A stretch of DNA of 64,000 bases from an uncultured Clostridia bacterium (GTDB lineage: Bacteria > Bacillota > Clostridia > TANB77 > CAG-508): contig CAQDYY010000008.1 of the NCBI GenBank assembly GCA_948777935.1, forward strand, positions 31,330-95,329, given 5' to 3'. The notes under the pieces were generated by a model. It did not search any database and was not told the origin of the DNA. It saw nothing but the letters and a program-made list of their open reading frames with translations. A program made the translations under genes and the position numbers. Numbering within the stretch: position 1 is the first letter of the stretch; each line of letters opens with the position of its first letter. Shown in pieces: positions 1 to 7,888 of this stretch.

Positions 1-2
1 CA

Positions 3-107
3 GATAACGAAATTTTACAAGAAGAATATGACAGAACTCTAGCAGATAAAGCACAAGAATTTGCTATATCACTATGTAATAAGTGGATTAAGGAAGGAAA
101 TAAATAA
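3..107 (+). CDS. C-terminal end of an unidentified protein (partial)
   Basis: An open frame enters from the left edge and ends in TAA at 105-107, one base before the next gene's ATG. Thirty-four residues are visible, rich in Glu, Asp and Lys, ending NKWIKEGNK. A helical tail of this kind closes several cell-wall amidases, but this is too little sequence to assign a family. The tight junction suggests co-transcription with the flavoprotein that follows. Confidence 0.5.
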   Translation, partial: DNEILQEEYDRTLADKAQEFAISLCNKWIKEGNK

Positions 108-1380
108 ATGAAAGTTGTTGTAATAGGTGGAGGACCAGCAGGAATGCTTGCAGCAATTAGTGCTAGTAAAGATGGAAATAGTGTTACCATATTAGAAAAA
201 ATGGACAAATCTGGAAAGAAGTTATTAATTACTGGAAAAGGAAGATGTAATATTACAAGTCGGACTAGATATAAATGAATTTATACCAAATATTCCAGGA
301 AATGGTAGGTTTCTATATAGTGCGTTTTCTAATTTTACAAACAAAGATATTATAGAACTATTAAAGGGTCATGGAGTAAAGGTAAAATTAGAAAGAGGAA
401 ATAGAATTTTTCCAGAATCAAATCGTTCTTTAGATGTTTTGAATGCATTGATGTCAGAATTAAGAAAAAACAATGTACAAATAATAACAAATGCACAAGT
501 AACAAAAATAATAGTAAAAGATAATAAAGTAATAGGTGTTAATGTAGGGGCAAATTCCATATTTGCCCAAGAAAGAGAAATAAAAGCAGATAAAGTAATT
601 TTAGCAACAGGAGGAATGAGTTACAAAAAGACTGGTTCAACAGGTGATGGATATAAGTTAGCAAAAGAAATAGGTCATAATATTACTAAAATAAAGCCAT
701 CATTAGTACCTCTAATATGTAAAGAAGATAAACTATGTAAAAGTTTAGAAGGACTTAGCCTAAGAAATATAGAAATTAAAATAATAAATAAAGAAAATAA
801 AAAAGTACTATATGAAGATTTTGGAGAAATGATATTTACTAAAAATGGAGTATCAGGTCCCACAATATTAAGTAGTTCAGCACATTTGTTAAGAGTAAAA
901 AATATAGAACAACTGTTAAAAGAAGATAAAATTATACTACAAATAGATTTAAAACCTGCTTTATTAGAAGAAACACTTGATAAACGAATTCTAAAAGATT
1001 TTACAGAATTTAAAAATAAGCAATTTAAAAATAGTTTAGATGAGTTATTGCCAAAGAAAATGATAGAGCCAATAATTAACTTATCACATATTCCAGAAGA
1101 AAAAAGAGTAAATGAGATTACTAAAAAGGAAAGACAAGACTTACTAAATTTATTAAAGAGATTTACTCTTACTATTAAAGACTTTGGAGACATAGAAGAG
1201 GCGATTATTACAGCAGGAGGAATAGATATAAAAGAAGTAAATTCTTCTACTATGGAATCTAAAATTATTAATGGATTATATTTTGCAGGAGAAATTTTAG
1301 ATGTAGATGCATATACAGGTGGGTTTAATTTGCAAATTGCGTATTCTACTGGGTATACAGCAGGAAAATTATTACATTAA
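108..1380 (+). CDS. HI0933-family FAD-dependent oxidoreductase, with in-frame CGG +1 shift site
   Basis: Predicted flavoprotein of the HI0933 (aminoacetone oxidase-like) family. The N-terminus has the dinucleotide-binding motif GGGPAGM near residues 7-13, then GKGRCNIT. The C-terminus has the family-typical AGEILDVDAYTGGFNLQ, which closes the FAD site. The frame from ATG 108 runs into CGG at 261-263 and would stop a few codons later. Skipping C261 gives NITSGLDINEF and an uninterrupted product of about 423 residues, normal for the family. A downstream ATG at 439 would lose the whole FAD-binding N-terminus and is unlikely to be the true start. Physiological substrate unknown. Family assignment is firm; in vivo production depends on how the extra C is handled. 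Confidence 0.85.
261..264 (+). other. In-frame CGGA +1 shift site 1 (HI0933-family gene)
   Basis: C261 is the 52nd codon's first base, so CGG is in frame. Dropping it lets GGA (Gly) be read and restores the family sequence. The preceding codon is AGT. Confidence 0.7.
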
Positions 1381-1426
1381 AAGTCCGCCACATGGAGCTA
1401 CTTTATATATAAGGAATGGAAAGGTT

Positions 1427-2046
1427 ATGTTTTATACTATAAAAGAAGATATTAGTGATGAATTAGTAGAGAAAAAATCTAAATTTATAGCGGATTTGTT
1501 TGTTATACAAAATTTACAACAAGCAGATGCTAAAATAAAAGAAATAAAAAAGAAGTATTATGATGCAAAACATCACTGTTTTGCGTATATTACTTTTGAT
1601 GATGATGGCAAAAAAATAGAAAGATGTAGTGATGATGGAGAACCATCACGGAACTGCAGGAGCACCAATGTTAGAGCTATTAAGGGGAAAATCTCTTTCT
1701 AATGTAGGAATAGTAGTAACTAGATATTTTGGAGGGATTTTACTAGGAACACGGAGGTCTTGTAAGAGCATATGCAGGTGCTACAAAAAAGGTATTAGAA
1801 CAAGTAGAATTTGTAGAAAAGACACTAGGTAAAGAAATTAGTCTAAGTATAGAGTATAGTGAAATAGAAAACTTTAAATATTATTGTAGAAAAAACAATA
1901 TAAACATTATAAAAGAAGAATATTTAAGTGATGTTATATTTTTAATAGAATTAACAGAAGAAAATTATAAAAAAATGAAAAATGAAATCGACAATTTTAA
2001 ACTAAAAATTATACAAATAAACAAAATGGAAGAAAAATACATATAA
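1427..2046 (+). CDS. yigZ: YigZ/IMPACT family protein, with two in-frame CGG +1 shift sites
   Basis: YigZ-type protein (IMPACT N-terminal fold plus small C-terminal domain). ATG 1427 follows AAGG and opens the usual FYTIKEDISDELVEKKSKF start. Visible family motifs are KHHCFAY, SDDGEPSGTAG and VTRYFGGILLGTGGLVRAY. Two extra C bases, at 1649 and 1752, each create an in-frame CGG before a glycine of these motifs. With both skipped the product is 205 residues, the family's usual length. Unshifted translation would end shortly after the first site. Molecular function is unsettled in the literature; a link to translation regulation is inferred from the eukaryotic IMPACT relatives. It lies 46 bp after the flavoprotein gene and 134 bp before spo0A. 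Confidence 0.87.
1649..1652 (+). other. In-frame CGGA +1 shift site 2 (yigZ)
   Basis: C1649 is exactly 74 codons after the yigZ ATG. Skipping it reads GGA and gives the conserved EPSGTAG. The preceding codon is TCA. Confidence 0.7.
1752..1755 (+). other. In-frame CGGA +1 shift site 3 (yigZ)
   Basis: In the frame set by the first shift, C1752 again opens an in-frame CGG. Skipping it gives LLGTGGLVRAY, the family's best conserved block. The preceding codon is ACA. Confidence 0.7.
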
Positions 2047-2057
2047 TTTTTACTAGA

Positions 2058-2110
2058 ATTGCAATACTTACAAAAGAAATTTGAAAAAATTTCCAAAAAA
2101 GTATTGCAAT
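2058..2110 (+). terminator. 12-bp inverted repeat between yigZ and spo0A
   Basis: ATTGCAATACTT at 2058-2069 is repeated inverted at 2099-2110, separated by 29 bases, and followed by TTATTTT. The stem could terminate the yigZ transcript. The long loop leaves a regulator-binding role for the spo0A promoter region open. Confidence 0.45.
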
Positions 2111-2180
2111 TTATTTTAAACAATAATATAATTCGAAATGTAAAATTTTTACAATTTATAAAATATTAGGAGGAATTAAA

Positions 2181-3002
2181 GTGAAAGAAAAGATTACAGT
2201 ATTAATAGCAGATGATAATAGTGAATTTGCTAACAATTTGGCAGGATATGTTGAACAAGAGGAAGAAATGGAAGTTATAGGAATGGCACGTGATGGAAAT
2301 GAGGCATTTGATATGATTTGCAGTATTAGTCCAGATATTGTTTTATTAGATGTTATTATGCCACATTTAGATGGAATTGGTGTATTAGAAAAAATTAAAA
2401 ATGCAAATTTAAAGAAGACACCTCTTTCAATTATGTTATCAGCTGTAGGACAAGACAAAATTACACAAAGAGCAATAGATTTAGGAGCAGAATACTATGT
2501 AGTAAAACCATTTGACATTAAATTATTACTAAAAAGAATAAAAGACTTAAAAAATTATCAACCACCACAATTTAAAAATGTAACAATGATGTCAAGAGAA
2601 ATTAAAGCTCCATATATAGAAATACCAGAAGAAAACAAAAAGAGTGGAGAAAATTTAGAAGCATTAGTAACAAATGTAATCCATGAAGTTGGAGTTCCAG
2701 CACATATAAAAGGATATCAATATTTAAGAGAAGCTATAATACTAGTTGTAAGAGATATAGATGTTATAAATCAAATTACAAAACAACTATATCCAGAAAT
2801 TGCAGAAAAATTCCATACAACTCCATCAAGAGTAGAAAGAGCAATACGCCATGCAATAGAAGTAGCATGGGGAAGAGGACAACAAGAAGCAGTAGAAAGC
2901 ATATTTGGGTATACAGTATCAGCAGCAAAAGGAAAGCCTACTAATAGTGAATTTATAGCAATGATAGCAGATAAGTTAAGACTAGAATTAAAAAGTGCAT
3001 AA
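2181..3002 (+). CDS. spo0A: Stage 0 sporulation response regulator Spo0A
   Basis: Master regulator of sporulation entry: an N-terminal phospho-receiver domain and a C-terminal Spo0A DNA-binding domain. The GTG start at 2181 follows AGGAGG. The acidic pair DD (residues 11-12), the phospho-acceptor Asp57 in IVLLDVIMP and the switch lysine in VVKPF are present. The DNA-binding half contains TPSRVERAIRHAIEVAW and ends LRLELKSA. Length 273 residues, near the family norm. Unusually, its 3' end lies inside an element attachment site: the last 183 bp recur at 11481-11663 with only synonymous differences. The tail now in use was probably supplied by the integrated element and encodes the same protein. 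Confidence 0.97.
   Translation: MKEKITVLIADDNSEFANNLAGYVEQEEEMEVIGMARDGNEAFDMICSISPDIVLLDVIMPHLDGIGVLEKIKNANLKKTPLSIMLSAVGQDKITQRAIDLGAEYYVVKPFDIKLLLKRIKDLKNYQPPQFKNVTMMSREIKAPYIEIPEENKKSGENLEALVTNVIHEVGVPAHIKGYQYLREAIILVVRDIDVINQITKQLYPEIAEKFHTTPSRVERAIRHAIEVAWGRGQQEAVESIFGYTVSAAKGKPTNSEFIAMIADKLRLELKSA
2859..2956 (+). repeat. attL core of the spo0A element
   Basis: Ninety-eight bases identical to 11520-11617. Upstream differences at 2846, 2849 and 2858, and downstream differences at 2957, 2966, 2975, 2976, 2982 and 2993, are all synonymous in the spo0A frame. Confidence 0.85.
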
Positions 3003-3158
3003 AAGCTAAAAATATGAAGAGATAATAATTACAAAGAATTAACATTTGTACATTTATCACCAATAGATGCTTTTTTACACCAATAAATATGATTTTTAAA
3101 AGCCTATAAATACCTTTTATTTATTGATTAAGATTTCAATAAATAGGGGGTATTTTTT
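3003..3158 (+). promoter_or_regulatory. Integrase leader with possible arm-type sites
   Basis: Non-coding DNA between spo0A and the integrase. The word ACCAATAAA near 3078 recurs near the element's right end (about 11428). Such words could be arm-binding sites for the integrase, but they are short in an AT-rich context. The integrase RBS is the purine run AGGGGG. Confidence 0.3.
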
Positions 3159-4148
3159 ATGAAAAAATTTGATTATGAAATTGATGACTTTATGACATAT
3201 TGCAGTTCAAAAAATTTATCAAAAAAGACAATGAGGAGCTATGAACAAACTTTAAAATTATTTGCAAGGTATATGACAGAAGAACAACATGTAGAAACTT
3301 CAAAAGACGTAACTGATGAAATGGTAAGAAATTATATTGTATATTTAAAGGAACGAGGGAAATATACAATTGTATCGAATGAAAAGACGTTAAAATTCAA
3401 TAAACCTTCTAATAGGACAGATTATTCAAAACCAATAAAAAATGTGACGATAAATAATTATATTCGTAATTTAAAGGTATATTACAATTTCATGGAGGAT
3501 AACTACTTAACTAAAGTAAATCCATTTAGAAAGGTAAAATTCTTAAAGGCACAACGAAAGAAAAAAACATTTTTAGATGATGAAAATTTTCATAAATTAT
3601 TAAAATGCTTAGATACAAGTAAATATGCTGAATATCGTGATTATATTATTATAGAACTTATTTTTGATACAGGAATGAGAATAGGGGAAACACTTACAAT
3701 TGATATGACTACTGATTTGGATTTAGATCATAGAGCCATTAACTTACAAGCTGAAAACACAAAAGCAAAAATAGCAAGAACAGTATTCTTTTCACAAAAA
3801 ATGTATGAAGAATTGAAAAGGTGGATTAAATTTAAAGATAGATATATTGAAAGCAATTTGTTATTTCCAACACAATTAAGAGACAAATCACTAGAAATTA
3901 ATAATTTTGAAAAGAATTATCGTAAATATTGCGAAAGGATAGGAATAGATGAATTTTCTCCACATGGATTAAGAAACAATTTTGCTAAGCGTTGTTTATT
4001 AAATGGAATGGATTTATATACACTTTCAAGAATATTAGGGCATTCATCAGTAAAGGTAACAGAAGAATGTTATTTAGATTTAGACGATGAGGATTTAAGA
4101 AAAAATTATCAAAAATATTCACCACTTATGAATTTAAAAAGAGGGTAA
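3159..4148 (+). CDS. Tyrosine recombinase (XerC/D-like integrase)
   Basis: Site-specific recombinase of 329 residues that should catalyse integration and excision at spo0A. It has an N-terminal SAM-like core-binding domain (about residues 1-110, DDFMTYCSSKNLSKKTMRSYEQTL) and a C-terminal catalytic domain. Catalytic features visible: Arg in FDTGMRIGETL, the box HGLRNNFAKR, GHSSVKVTEECY with the likely nucleophile Tyr, and the preceding His in ILGHS. The gene follows the attL copy of the spo0A tail in the same orientation, as expected for its own attachment site. It has no in-frame CGG, unlike the integrase at 58017. The downstream 93-residue gene is 12 bp away and probably co-transcribed. Confidence 0.93.
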   Translation: MKKFDYEIDDFMTYCSSKNLSKKTMRSYEQTLKLFARYMTEEQHVETSKDVTDEMVRNYIVYLKERGKYTIVSNEKTLKFNKPSNRTDYSKPIKNVTINNYIRNLKVYYNFMEDNYLTKVNPFRKVKFLKAQRKKKTFLDDENFHKLLKCLDTSKYAEYRDYIIIELIFDTGMRIGETLTIDMTTDLDLDHRAINLQAENTKAKIARTVFFSQKMYEELKRWIKFKDRYIESNLLFPTQLRDKSLEINNFEKNYRKYCERIGIDEFSPHGLRNNFAKRCLLNGMDLYTLSRILGHSSVKVTEECYLDLDDEDLRKNYQKYSPLMNLKRG

Positions 4149-4160
4149 GGGGGATAAAAA

Positions 4161-4442
4161 ATGAAAAAGATAAAAGAAAAAGAATTAATAAAGATATTAA
4201 AAAGGTTTGAAAATAGAAACGTTACAGTCCATATAGAAGGCAGTATTAGTGGACAAGTTATAATAGGAAAATTAAAGAGCGAATATAATATAGTAAATGG
4301 AAAAATTCAATTAGAAGATAAAGTTTCTAAAAATACAATTGAAATAGAACAATATATGGCATATATGTTATTGGCAAATGAAAATCATACAGAATTACAA
4401 ATTAAACTAGATAATGAAGAAAATATTTCAATAAAAATATAG
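4161..4442 (+). CDS. Unknown 93-residue protein next to integrase
   Basis: Not recognised. It is a Lys/Glu/Ile-rich protein with a helical N-terminus (KEKELIKILKRF) and a mainly beta C-terminal half, with no membrane segment and no cysteines. It starts 12 bp after the integrase behind an AAGGGGG-type RBS, so it is likely translated from the integrase message. A recombination directionality factor would fit the position and size, but nothing in the sequence proves it. Confidence 0.65.
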   Translation: MKKIKEKELIKILKRFENRNVTVHIEGSISGQVIIGKLKSEYNIVNGKIQLEDKVSKNTIEIEQYMAYMLLANENHTELQIKLDNEENISIKI

Positions 4443-4461
4443 AAAATTTGTTCTTTAAATA

Positions 4462-4490
4462 TAGACTTTTGTATAATTATATTATATACT
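4462..4490 (+). promoter_or_regulatory. Promoter for the small toxin-like ORF
   Basis: -35 TAGACT at 4462-4467, a 17-base spacer and -10 TATACT at 4485-4490, about 40 bp upstream of the 27-codon ORF. Confidence 0.55.
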
Positions 4491-4528
4491 AAGAAAGCCT
4501 TTCAAAATATGGAAAGGAGGTGCATGAA

Positions 4529-4612
4529 ATGACTAGTTACGACCTAATTTGGTTATTACTTCAAGAAGTGATAAAACATCAAGAACAAGATAACCAAGAC
4601 AAGAAAGACTAG
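4529..4612 (+). CDS. 27-residue toxin-like peptide (type I TA, Fst/par-like layout)
   Basis: ATG 4529 follows GGAAAGGAGGTG and encodes a peptide opening MTSYDLIWLLLQEVIKHQE and ending in a charged DNQDKKD tail. A short hydrophobic stretch followed by a charged C-terminus is typical of small type I toxins, although this hydrophobic run (about ten residues) is shorter than in Fst. The locus layout supports the idea. A promoter lies upstream, a hairpin terminator follows, and the 12-base word TAGTTACGACCT spanning the start region (4534-4545) recurs beyond the terminator (4707-4718), where an opposing promoter would transcribe its complement. Toxicity is inferred. Confidence 0.5.
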   Translation: MTSYDLIWLLLQEVIKHQEQDNQDKKD

Positions 4613-4619
4613 TACATAG

Positions 4620-4730
4620 TCAAAAAGAAGCATTGGGTAAACAGTGCTTCTTTTAATATATGAAAAGAACTAAGTGGGTAAACACTTAGTTCAATGTGCA
4701 TATGATTAGTTACGACCTTATCAATAGCTA
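4620..4730 (-). ncRNA. Putative antisense antitoxin RNA
   Basis: A transcript started from the minus-strand promoter at 4736-4764 would run leftward through the complement of TAGTTACGACCT (4707-4718) and end at the shared hairpins. It would pair with the identical word around the toxin start codon. This direct-repeat arrangement is the one known from the par/Fst RNAI-RNAII family. Transcript ends are estimates. Confidence 0.5.
4624..4692. terminator. Two tandem hairpins, bidirectional terminator
   Basis: Hairpin one: AAAGAAGCA at 4624-4632 pairs with TGCTTCTTT at 4645-4653, with T-rich flanks on both strands. Hairpin two: GAACTAAGTG pairs with CACTTAGTTC (4668-4692). Both loops contain GGGTAAA. 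Shared by the toxin mRNA and the convergent antisense RNA. Confidence 0.6.
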
Positions 4731-4735
4731 ACTAT

Positions 4736-4764
4736 ACTATAGCACATATTATATGATATGTCAA
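4736..4764 (-). promoter_or_regulatory. Strong minus-strand promoter for the antisense RNA
   Basis: On the minus strand: -35 TTGACA (complement of 4759-4764), exactly 17 bases of spacer and -10 TATAGT (complement of 4736-4741). No minus-strand ORF follows, which fits a non-coding RNA. Confidence 0.65.
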
Positions 4765-4796
4765 ACAGAAAATCATATCCATTTAAGAAAATTTTA

Positions 4797-5414
4797 TCAG
4801 ATAATTCCATGATTAGAATCGTAAAAGGACGTTGGACAATCTGGAAGAGCATCTAAAATTTCCTGTTCATTTTTAGGTCTAGTTGGATCATCTATCCAAT
4901 TAGAAGGTGGATTGACTACTAAATTAGATGTTTCAGTTAATCCAAATAGAGCTTTTAAGTGAAATATATTTCCAGCAGGATTTCCAGATTTTGCGAGTAA
5001 ATGTTGTGTAAGATATGACATTATCATTTCTTTTGCTCTTTTTATAGTGTCACATCGAAAGTCTCTATGATCATTTTCTATTCTGTTTAAAGTTTGCCTA
5101 TCCATATCTAGCCATATAGAAAGCAATTCTATTGTTGGATACATTTCATTTTCTAGTACGAATATAAAAAAATCATCAATAGCAGTTTGCAATTCTTCAA
5201 GTGAAGAGTACTTTTTATTCCATACTTGTCTTTTCTTTATTTCAGACTTAAATTCTATAAGTTTTTTATTTGTTTGCTTAAAAGTTTCGTTAGTAACACT
5301 ATTCTTTGCTATATACTTAGGTAATAATTGTTTAGAACTGTCTAAAGAATTATTAACCCTTTCTATAGCTAAATTTTTATCATATGGTAGTATTTCTTTT
5401 CCTTTACCTTTCAT
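4797..5414 (-). CDS. Terminase small subunit-like DNA-packaging protein
   Basis: A 205-residue protein whose middle resembles phage terminase small subunits: a helix that opens with an aromatic-rich stretch (IDDFFIFVLENEMYPTIELL), an HTH-like segment (SIWLDMDRQTLNRIE), then IKRAKEMIMSYLTQHLL and GNIFHLKALFGLTE, a block typical of TerS. TerS selects the DNA to be packaged. There is no large terminase, portal or capsid gene in the element, so a lone TerS suggests a satellite that redirects a helper phage's packaging. The start at 5414 follows GGAGG. It reads opposite to the integrase, convergent with the small TA locus. Family call from pattern only. Confidence 0.6.
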   Translation of the reverse strand: MKGKGKEILPYDKNLAIERVNNSLDSSKQLLPKYIAKNSVTNETFKQTNKKLIEFKSEIKKRQVWNKKYSSLEELQTAIDDFFIFVLENEMYPTIELLSIWLDMDRQTLNRIENDHRDFRCDTIKRAKEMIMSYLTQHLLAKSGNPAGNIFHLKALFGLTETSNLVVNPPSNWIDDPTRPKNEQEILDALPDCPTSFYDSNHGII

Positions 5415-5511
5415 ATTTTACCTCCTATATATTAATAGTATCGTTACATAACGTTACGCCATATTATACAATAATTAAGTAACGACAAGTAACGGTAAAT
5501 CTATTATAGTA

Positions 5512-6639
5512 TTATTGATATCCTAAAATAGGATCATAAGTTTTATTTTCATCAGTGTTTTCAATATTTTCATTGCTCCTATTAGGAGAACAGAAATATA
5601 ATGTTCTTCCTTTAGATCCTCCATTAGGATTTGGAGGAGAATAAAATATATTATCATTTTGCTGTAATTTATAACATAAGTCATTAATGTATTTAGTAAG
5701 AGATGCTGGCGATTTTTGCTTTGGCGTAATACCAGTTATTTTATATATTTGATCTAATAAATCAGATGAACTAATCTCAAATCCATTTGGAAATTCTTTT
5801 AATAATTCTTTTATAGTAATAACAACTGGATCATTATCATATAAAGCATTTTTTCTAATTTCAAGTAATTGTTCTGGTGTAGTTAATAGCGTCCAATGAT
5901 AAGTATTTTTGTCAAACTTTATAGTTTGCTCATATGATTCGACATCTCTACCAGTAATAGAAAATAAAGTTTCCTCTTGCATACGATCTGGTTTTGATAA
6001 TACAATCATTGTATCTGCAGCACCTGCGATTCCATTTGTACCGCTTATTTGATTAAAGACATCATCTTTATCTCGTGCTTTTCTTAAGTGATGAACTAGT
6101 AAAATGGAAATACCATGCAAGTCTGCAAACTTCTTTAAAGCTCCGACTTCTTTATAATCATAACCATAAGCTGTTTCAGTGGTTTTCATAGTATCTCTAA
6201 CTTTCTGCAAAGTATCTATAATAATTAATTTTGTATTAGGGTGAGTTACTAAAAAATTATTCAGTTCTTCTAATAGTCCAGTAGATATAGAACTGGACAT
6301 TATGGATAGATATAAATTATTTGGTGCCTCCATACCATTTAAAATTAGATTTAGTCGTGATTGTAATCTATTATGGCTGTCTTCTAATGCTAAATAAAGA
6401 ACATCTCCTTGTAAAGTTTCATTGTTCCAAATAGGTTGTCCAGTAGCAACGCAAACTGCTATATCCAAAGACAACCAACTTTTACCAATCTTTGGCTGAC
6501 TAGCTAAAACAGTTAATCCTTGATATAGTATATTTTGTACTATTATATTTAATTGTGGTAATTCTTTATCTTGTAATTCTTTAGCAGAAATTACATTTAA
6601 AAGTTTTTGACTATTATTAGTCGTAACATTCATAGGCAT
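5512..6639 (-). CDS. RepA-like AAA ATPase (replicative helicase/primase partner)
   Basis: A 375-residue AAA_25/RepA-type ATPase. Walker A is ASQPKIGKSW (about residues 46-55) and Walker B is LIIIDTL (about 140), followed by LLVHHLRKA. The C-terminal third looks like a winged-helix region and ends in an Asn/Glu-rich tail. I chose ATG 6639 because GGAGG stands eight bases upstream; an ATG 36 bases earlier lies inside the preceding gene. The HTH gene ends one base before this start, so the two are translationally coupled. Role inferred: replication of the excised element, consistent with the iteron array upstream of the pair. Confidence 0.8.
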   Translation of the reverse strand: MPMNVTTNNSQKLLNVISAKELQDKELPQLNIIVQNILYQGLTVLASQPKIGKSWLSLDIAVCVATGQPIWNNETLQGDVLYLALEDSHNRLQSRLNLILNGMEAPNNLYLSIMSSSISTGLLEELNNFLVTHPNTKLIIIDTLQKVRDTMKTTETAYGYDYKEVGALKKFADLHGISILLVHHLRKARDKDDVFNQISGTNGIAGAADTMIVLSKPDRMQEETLFSITGRDVESYEQTIKFDKNTYHWTLLTTPEQLLEIRKNALYDNDPVVITIKELLKEFPNGFEISSSDLLDQIYKITGITPKQKSPASLTKYINDLCYKLQQNDNIFYSPPNPNGGSKGRTLYFCSPNRSNENIENTDENKTYDPILGYQ

Positions 6640-6640
6640 A

Positions 6641-6832
6641 TTATTTTCCTCCTTTTTCTTGTTTAATTTGATCAATAATTTTAAATATTTTCTGTTTTTC
6701 TTCTGTATTTAATTCTTTTCGTAATTTAGTACTTAATGTGACGTAATGTATTCCTAACTTTTCAGCGATTTCATACATTCTAACGTTATTCTGGAAAGCC
6801 CAAATACGAATATCAGTATTATTAGTTTCCAT
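6641..6832 (-). CDS. Small helix-turn-helix protein
   Basis: A 63-residue protein with one HTH: IRIWAFQNNVRMYEIAEKLGIHYVTLSTKLRKEL, like the phage-type regulators beside integrative replication genes. It is the first gene of a two-gene unit with the RepA-like ATPase and lies directly downstream of the iteron/palindrome array at 6928-7100. It may bind there to repress itself or control replication. Start ATG 6832; GGAGG lies in the leader. Confidence 0.7.
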   Translation of the reverse strand: METNNTDIRIWAFQNNVRMYEIAEKLGIHYVTLSTKLRKELNTEEKQKIFKIIDQIKQEKGGK

Positions 6833-6927
6833 ATTGATCCTTGAACCTCCTTTAAAGTTGGTAAATGCCTATTAAAAATACCAATAAATTTGCTTATAAT
6901 ATAATTTTACTAAATAGAACATATATA

Positions 6928-7100
6928 TTGTCAGTGTCACTGTAGAAAAAAATTATTAATAATGTAATTATACAAAAAACAACGATCATGTTGTCAGTGC
7001 ACTATAGTAAAAAATTATTAATAATATAATTATACAAAATAAGAAAGACATATTGTCAGTCGACTGTAATAAAAAATTTTATTATAATTATATAAAATGT
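6928..7100. repeat. Three ~62-bp iterons with palindromic centres (candidate origin/operator)
   Basis: TTGTCAGT begins at 6928, 6991 and 7053 (spacings 63 and 62). Each copy continues into AAAAAATTATTAATAATnTAATTATA or a close variant. The short centres differ but are near or perfect palindromes: CAGTGTCACTG, AGTGCACT and CAGTCGACTG. The array lies upstream of the HTH and RepA-like genes. It is probably a replication origin, an operator for a dimeric regulator, or both. Confidence 0.65.
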
Positions 7101-7246
7101 GAATTACACATTTCTACAAGTTGTATGAAAAAATAATTTGAAAAAATAAAAAAAGCACTGTAAAATTAATTACAATGCCTTATAATAGGTTATTTTAATA
7201 TACATTTTATAATGCGCGAGAATTAAGCAAATAGACTATTTAAGAA
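7101..7246. terminator. Non-coding spacer with terminator-like hairpin
   Basis: AT-rich spacer. AAAAAGCACTG near 7150 partly pairs with the AATGCCTT side around 7172-7182, weakly terminator-like, downstream of the minus-strand gene ending at 7247. Nothing else is recognised. Confidence 0.25.
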
Positions 7247-7852
7247 TTATTCATTTATAGTGATATACTTAGCACTAACACTCGGTATGGTTACACTCGA
7301 ACCTAAAACGGTAGTATAAGTTTTTTCGCCTTCAAAATCTCCATATAGTGTAATGATGTCATCTTCGAGTATTTTACTTTCATTGCTAGATGAATAGGTA
7401 TATTCAACGTAAATTGTGTCATCCCAAAAATCATATTTATCTTTTGTAACATTTACTCTTAGCATAATACTATTTAAAAAATCTTCTTGTATTTGAATTA
7501 CTTGACCAGTGAATTTAACTTTTTTACCAGTATAATTATTTGGATTTCTTGCTAATTCCTTATAAGTATAAGTTTTGCATGCATTTTTATAATTTTGTTC
7601 ATCTTCTTGTTTCTGTCTTTCAGCTTGTTCTCGTGCCTCTTTTTCTCTTTGCTCTCGAGCAGCTTTCTCTTCAGCAGTTTCTTGTTTCACAGTTGAAGAG
7701 GTAGAAACACTTTTAGGTTTAGAATTTGAATTAGATAATGTAGAAGATGTTGTTCTATTATTATGATAAAATTCGGATGTAACAATACTTATAGCGATTA
7801 TTATAAGTATAATTATCATTATATTCAACTTTTTATTTGACTTTTTTTCCAT
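7247..7852 (-). CDS. Membrane-anchored OB-fold (tRNA_anti-like) protein
   Basis: A 201-residue protein. An N-terminal membrane anchor (about residues 10-26, LNIMIIILIIIAISIVTSEF) is followed by a Ser/Thr linker and an alanine/glutamate/lysine coiled stretch (EEKAAREQREKEAREQAERQ). The C-terminal domain carries the OB-fold signature YKELARNPNNYTGKKVKFTGQV, a DDIITLYGDFEG segment and TVLGSSVTIPSVSAKYI. Such proteins are common on Bacillota mobile elements and prophages; their role is unknown. Same strand as the lipoprotein at 7889-8299 and probably co-transcribed. Confidence 0.7.
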   Translation of the reverse strand: MEKKSNKKLNIMIIILIIIAISIVTSEFYHNNRTTSSTLSNSNSKPKSVSTSSTVKQETAEEKAAREQREKEAREQAERQKQEDEQNYKNACKTYTYKELARNPNNYTGKKVKFTGQVIQIQEDFLNSIMLRVNVTKDKYDFWDDTIYVEYTYSSSNESKILEDDIITLYGDFEGEKTYTTVLGSSVTIPSVSAKYITINE

Positions 7853-7888
7853 GTAAAATCCTCCTTTTTATTTCTTACTAATTATTTT

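Noticed and set aside
439..1380. Shorter independent genes starting inside the shifted frames (439, 17296, 28435, 31446, 58096)
   Set aside because: These starts lack good RBS and would delete essential N-terminal domains, whereas joining at the CGG restores exact family motifs and length.
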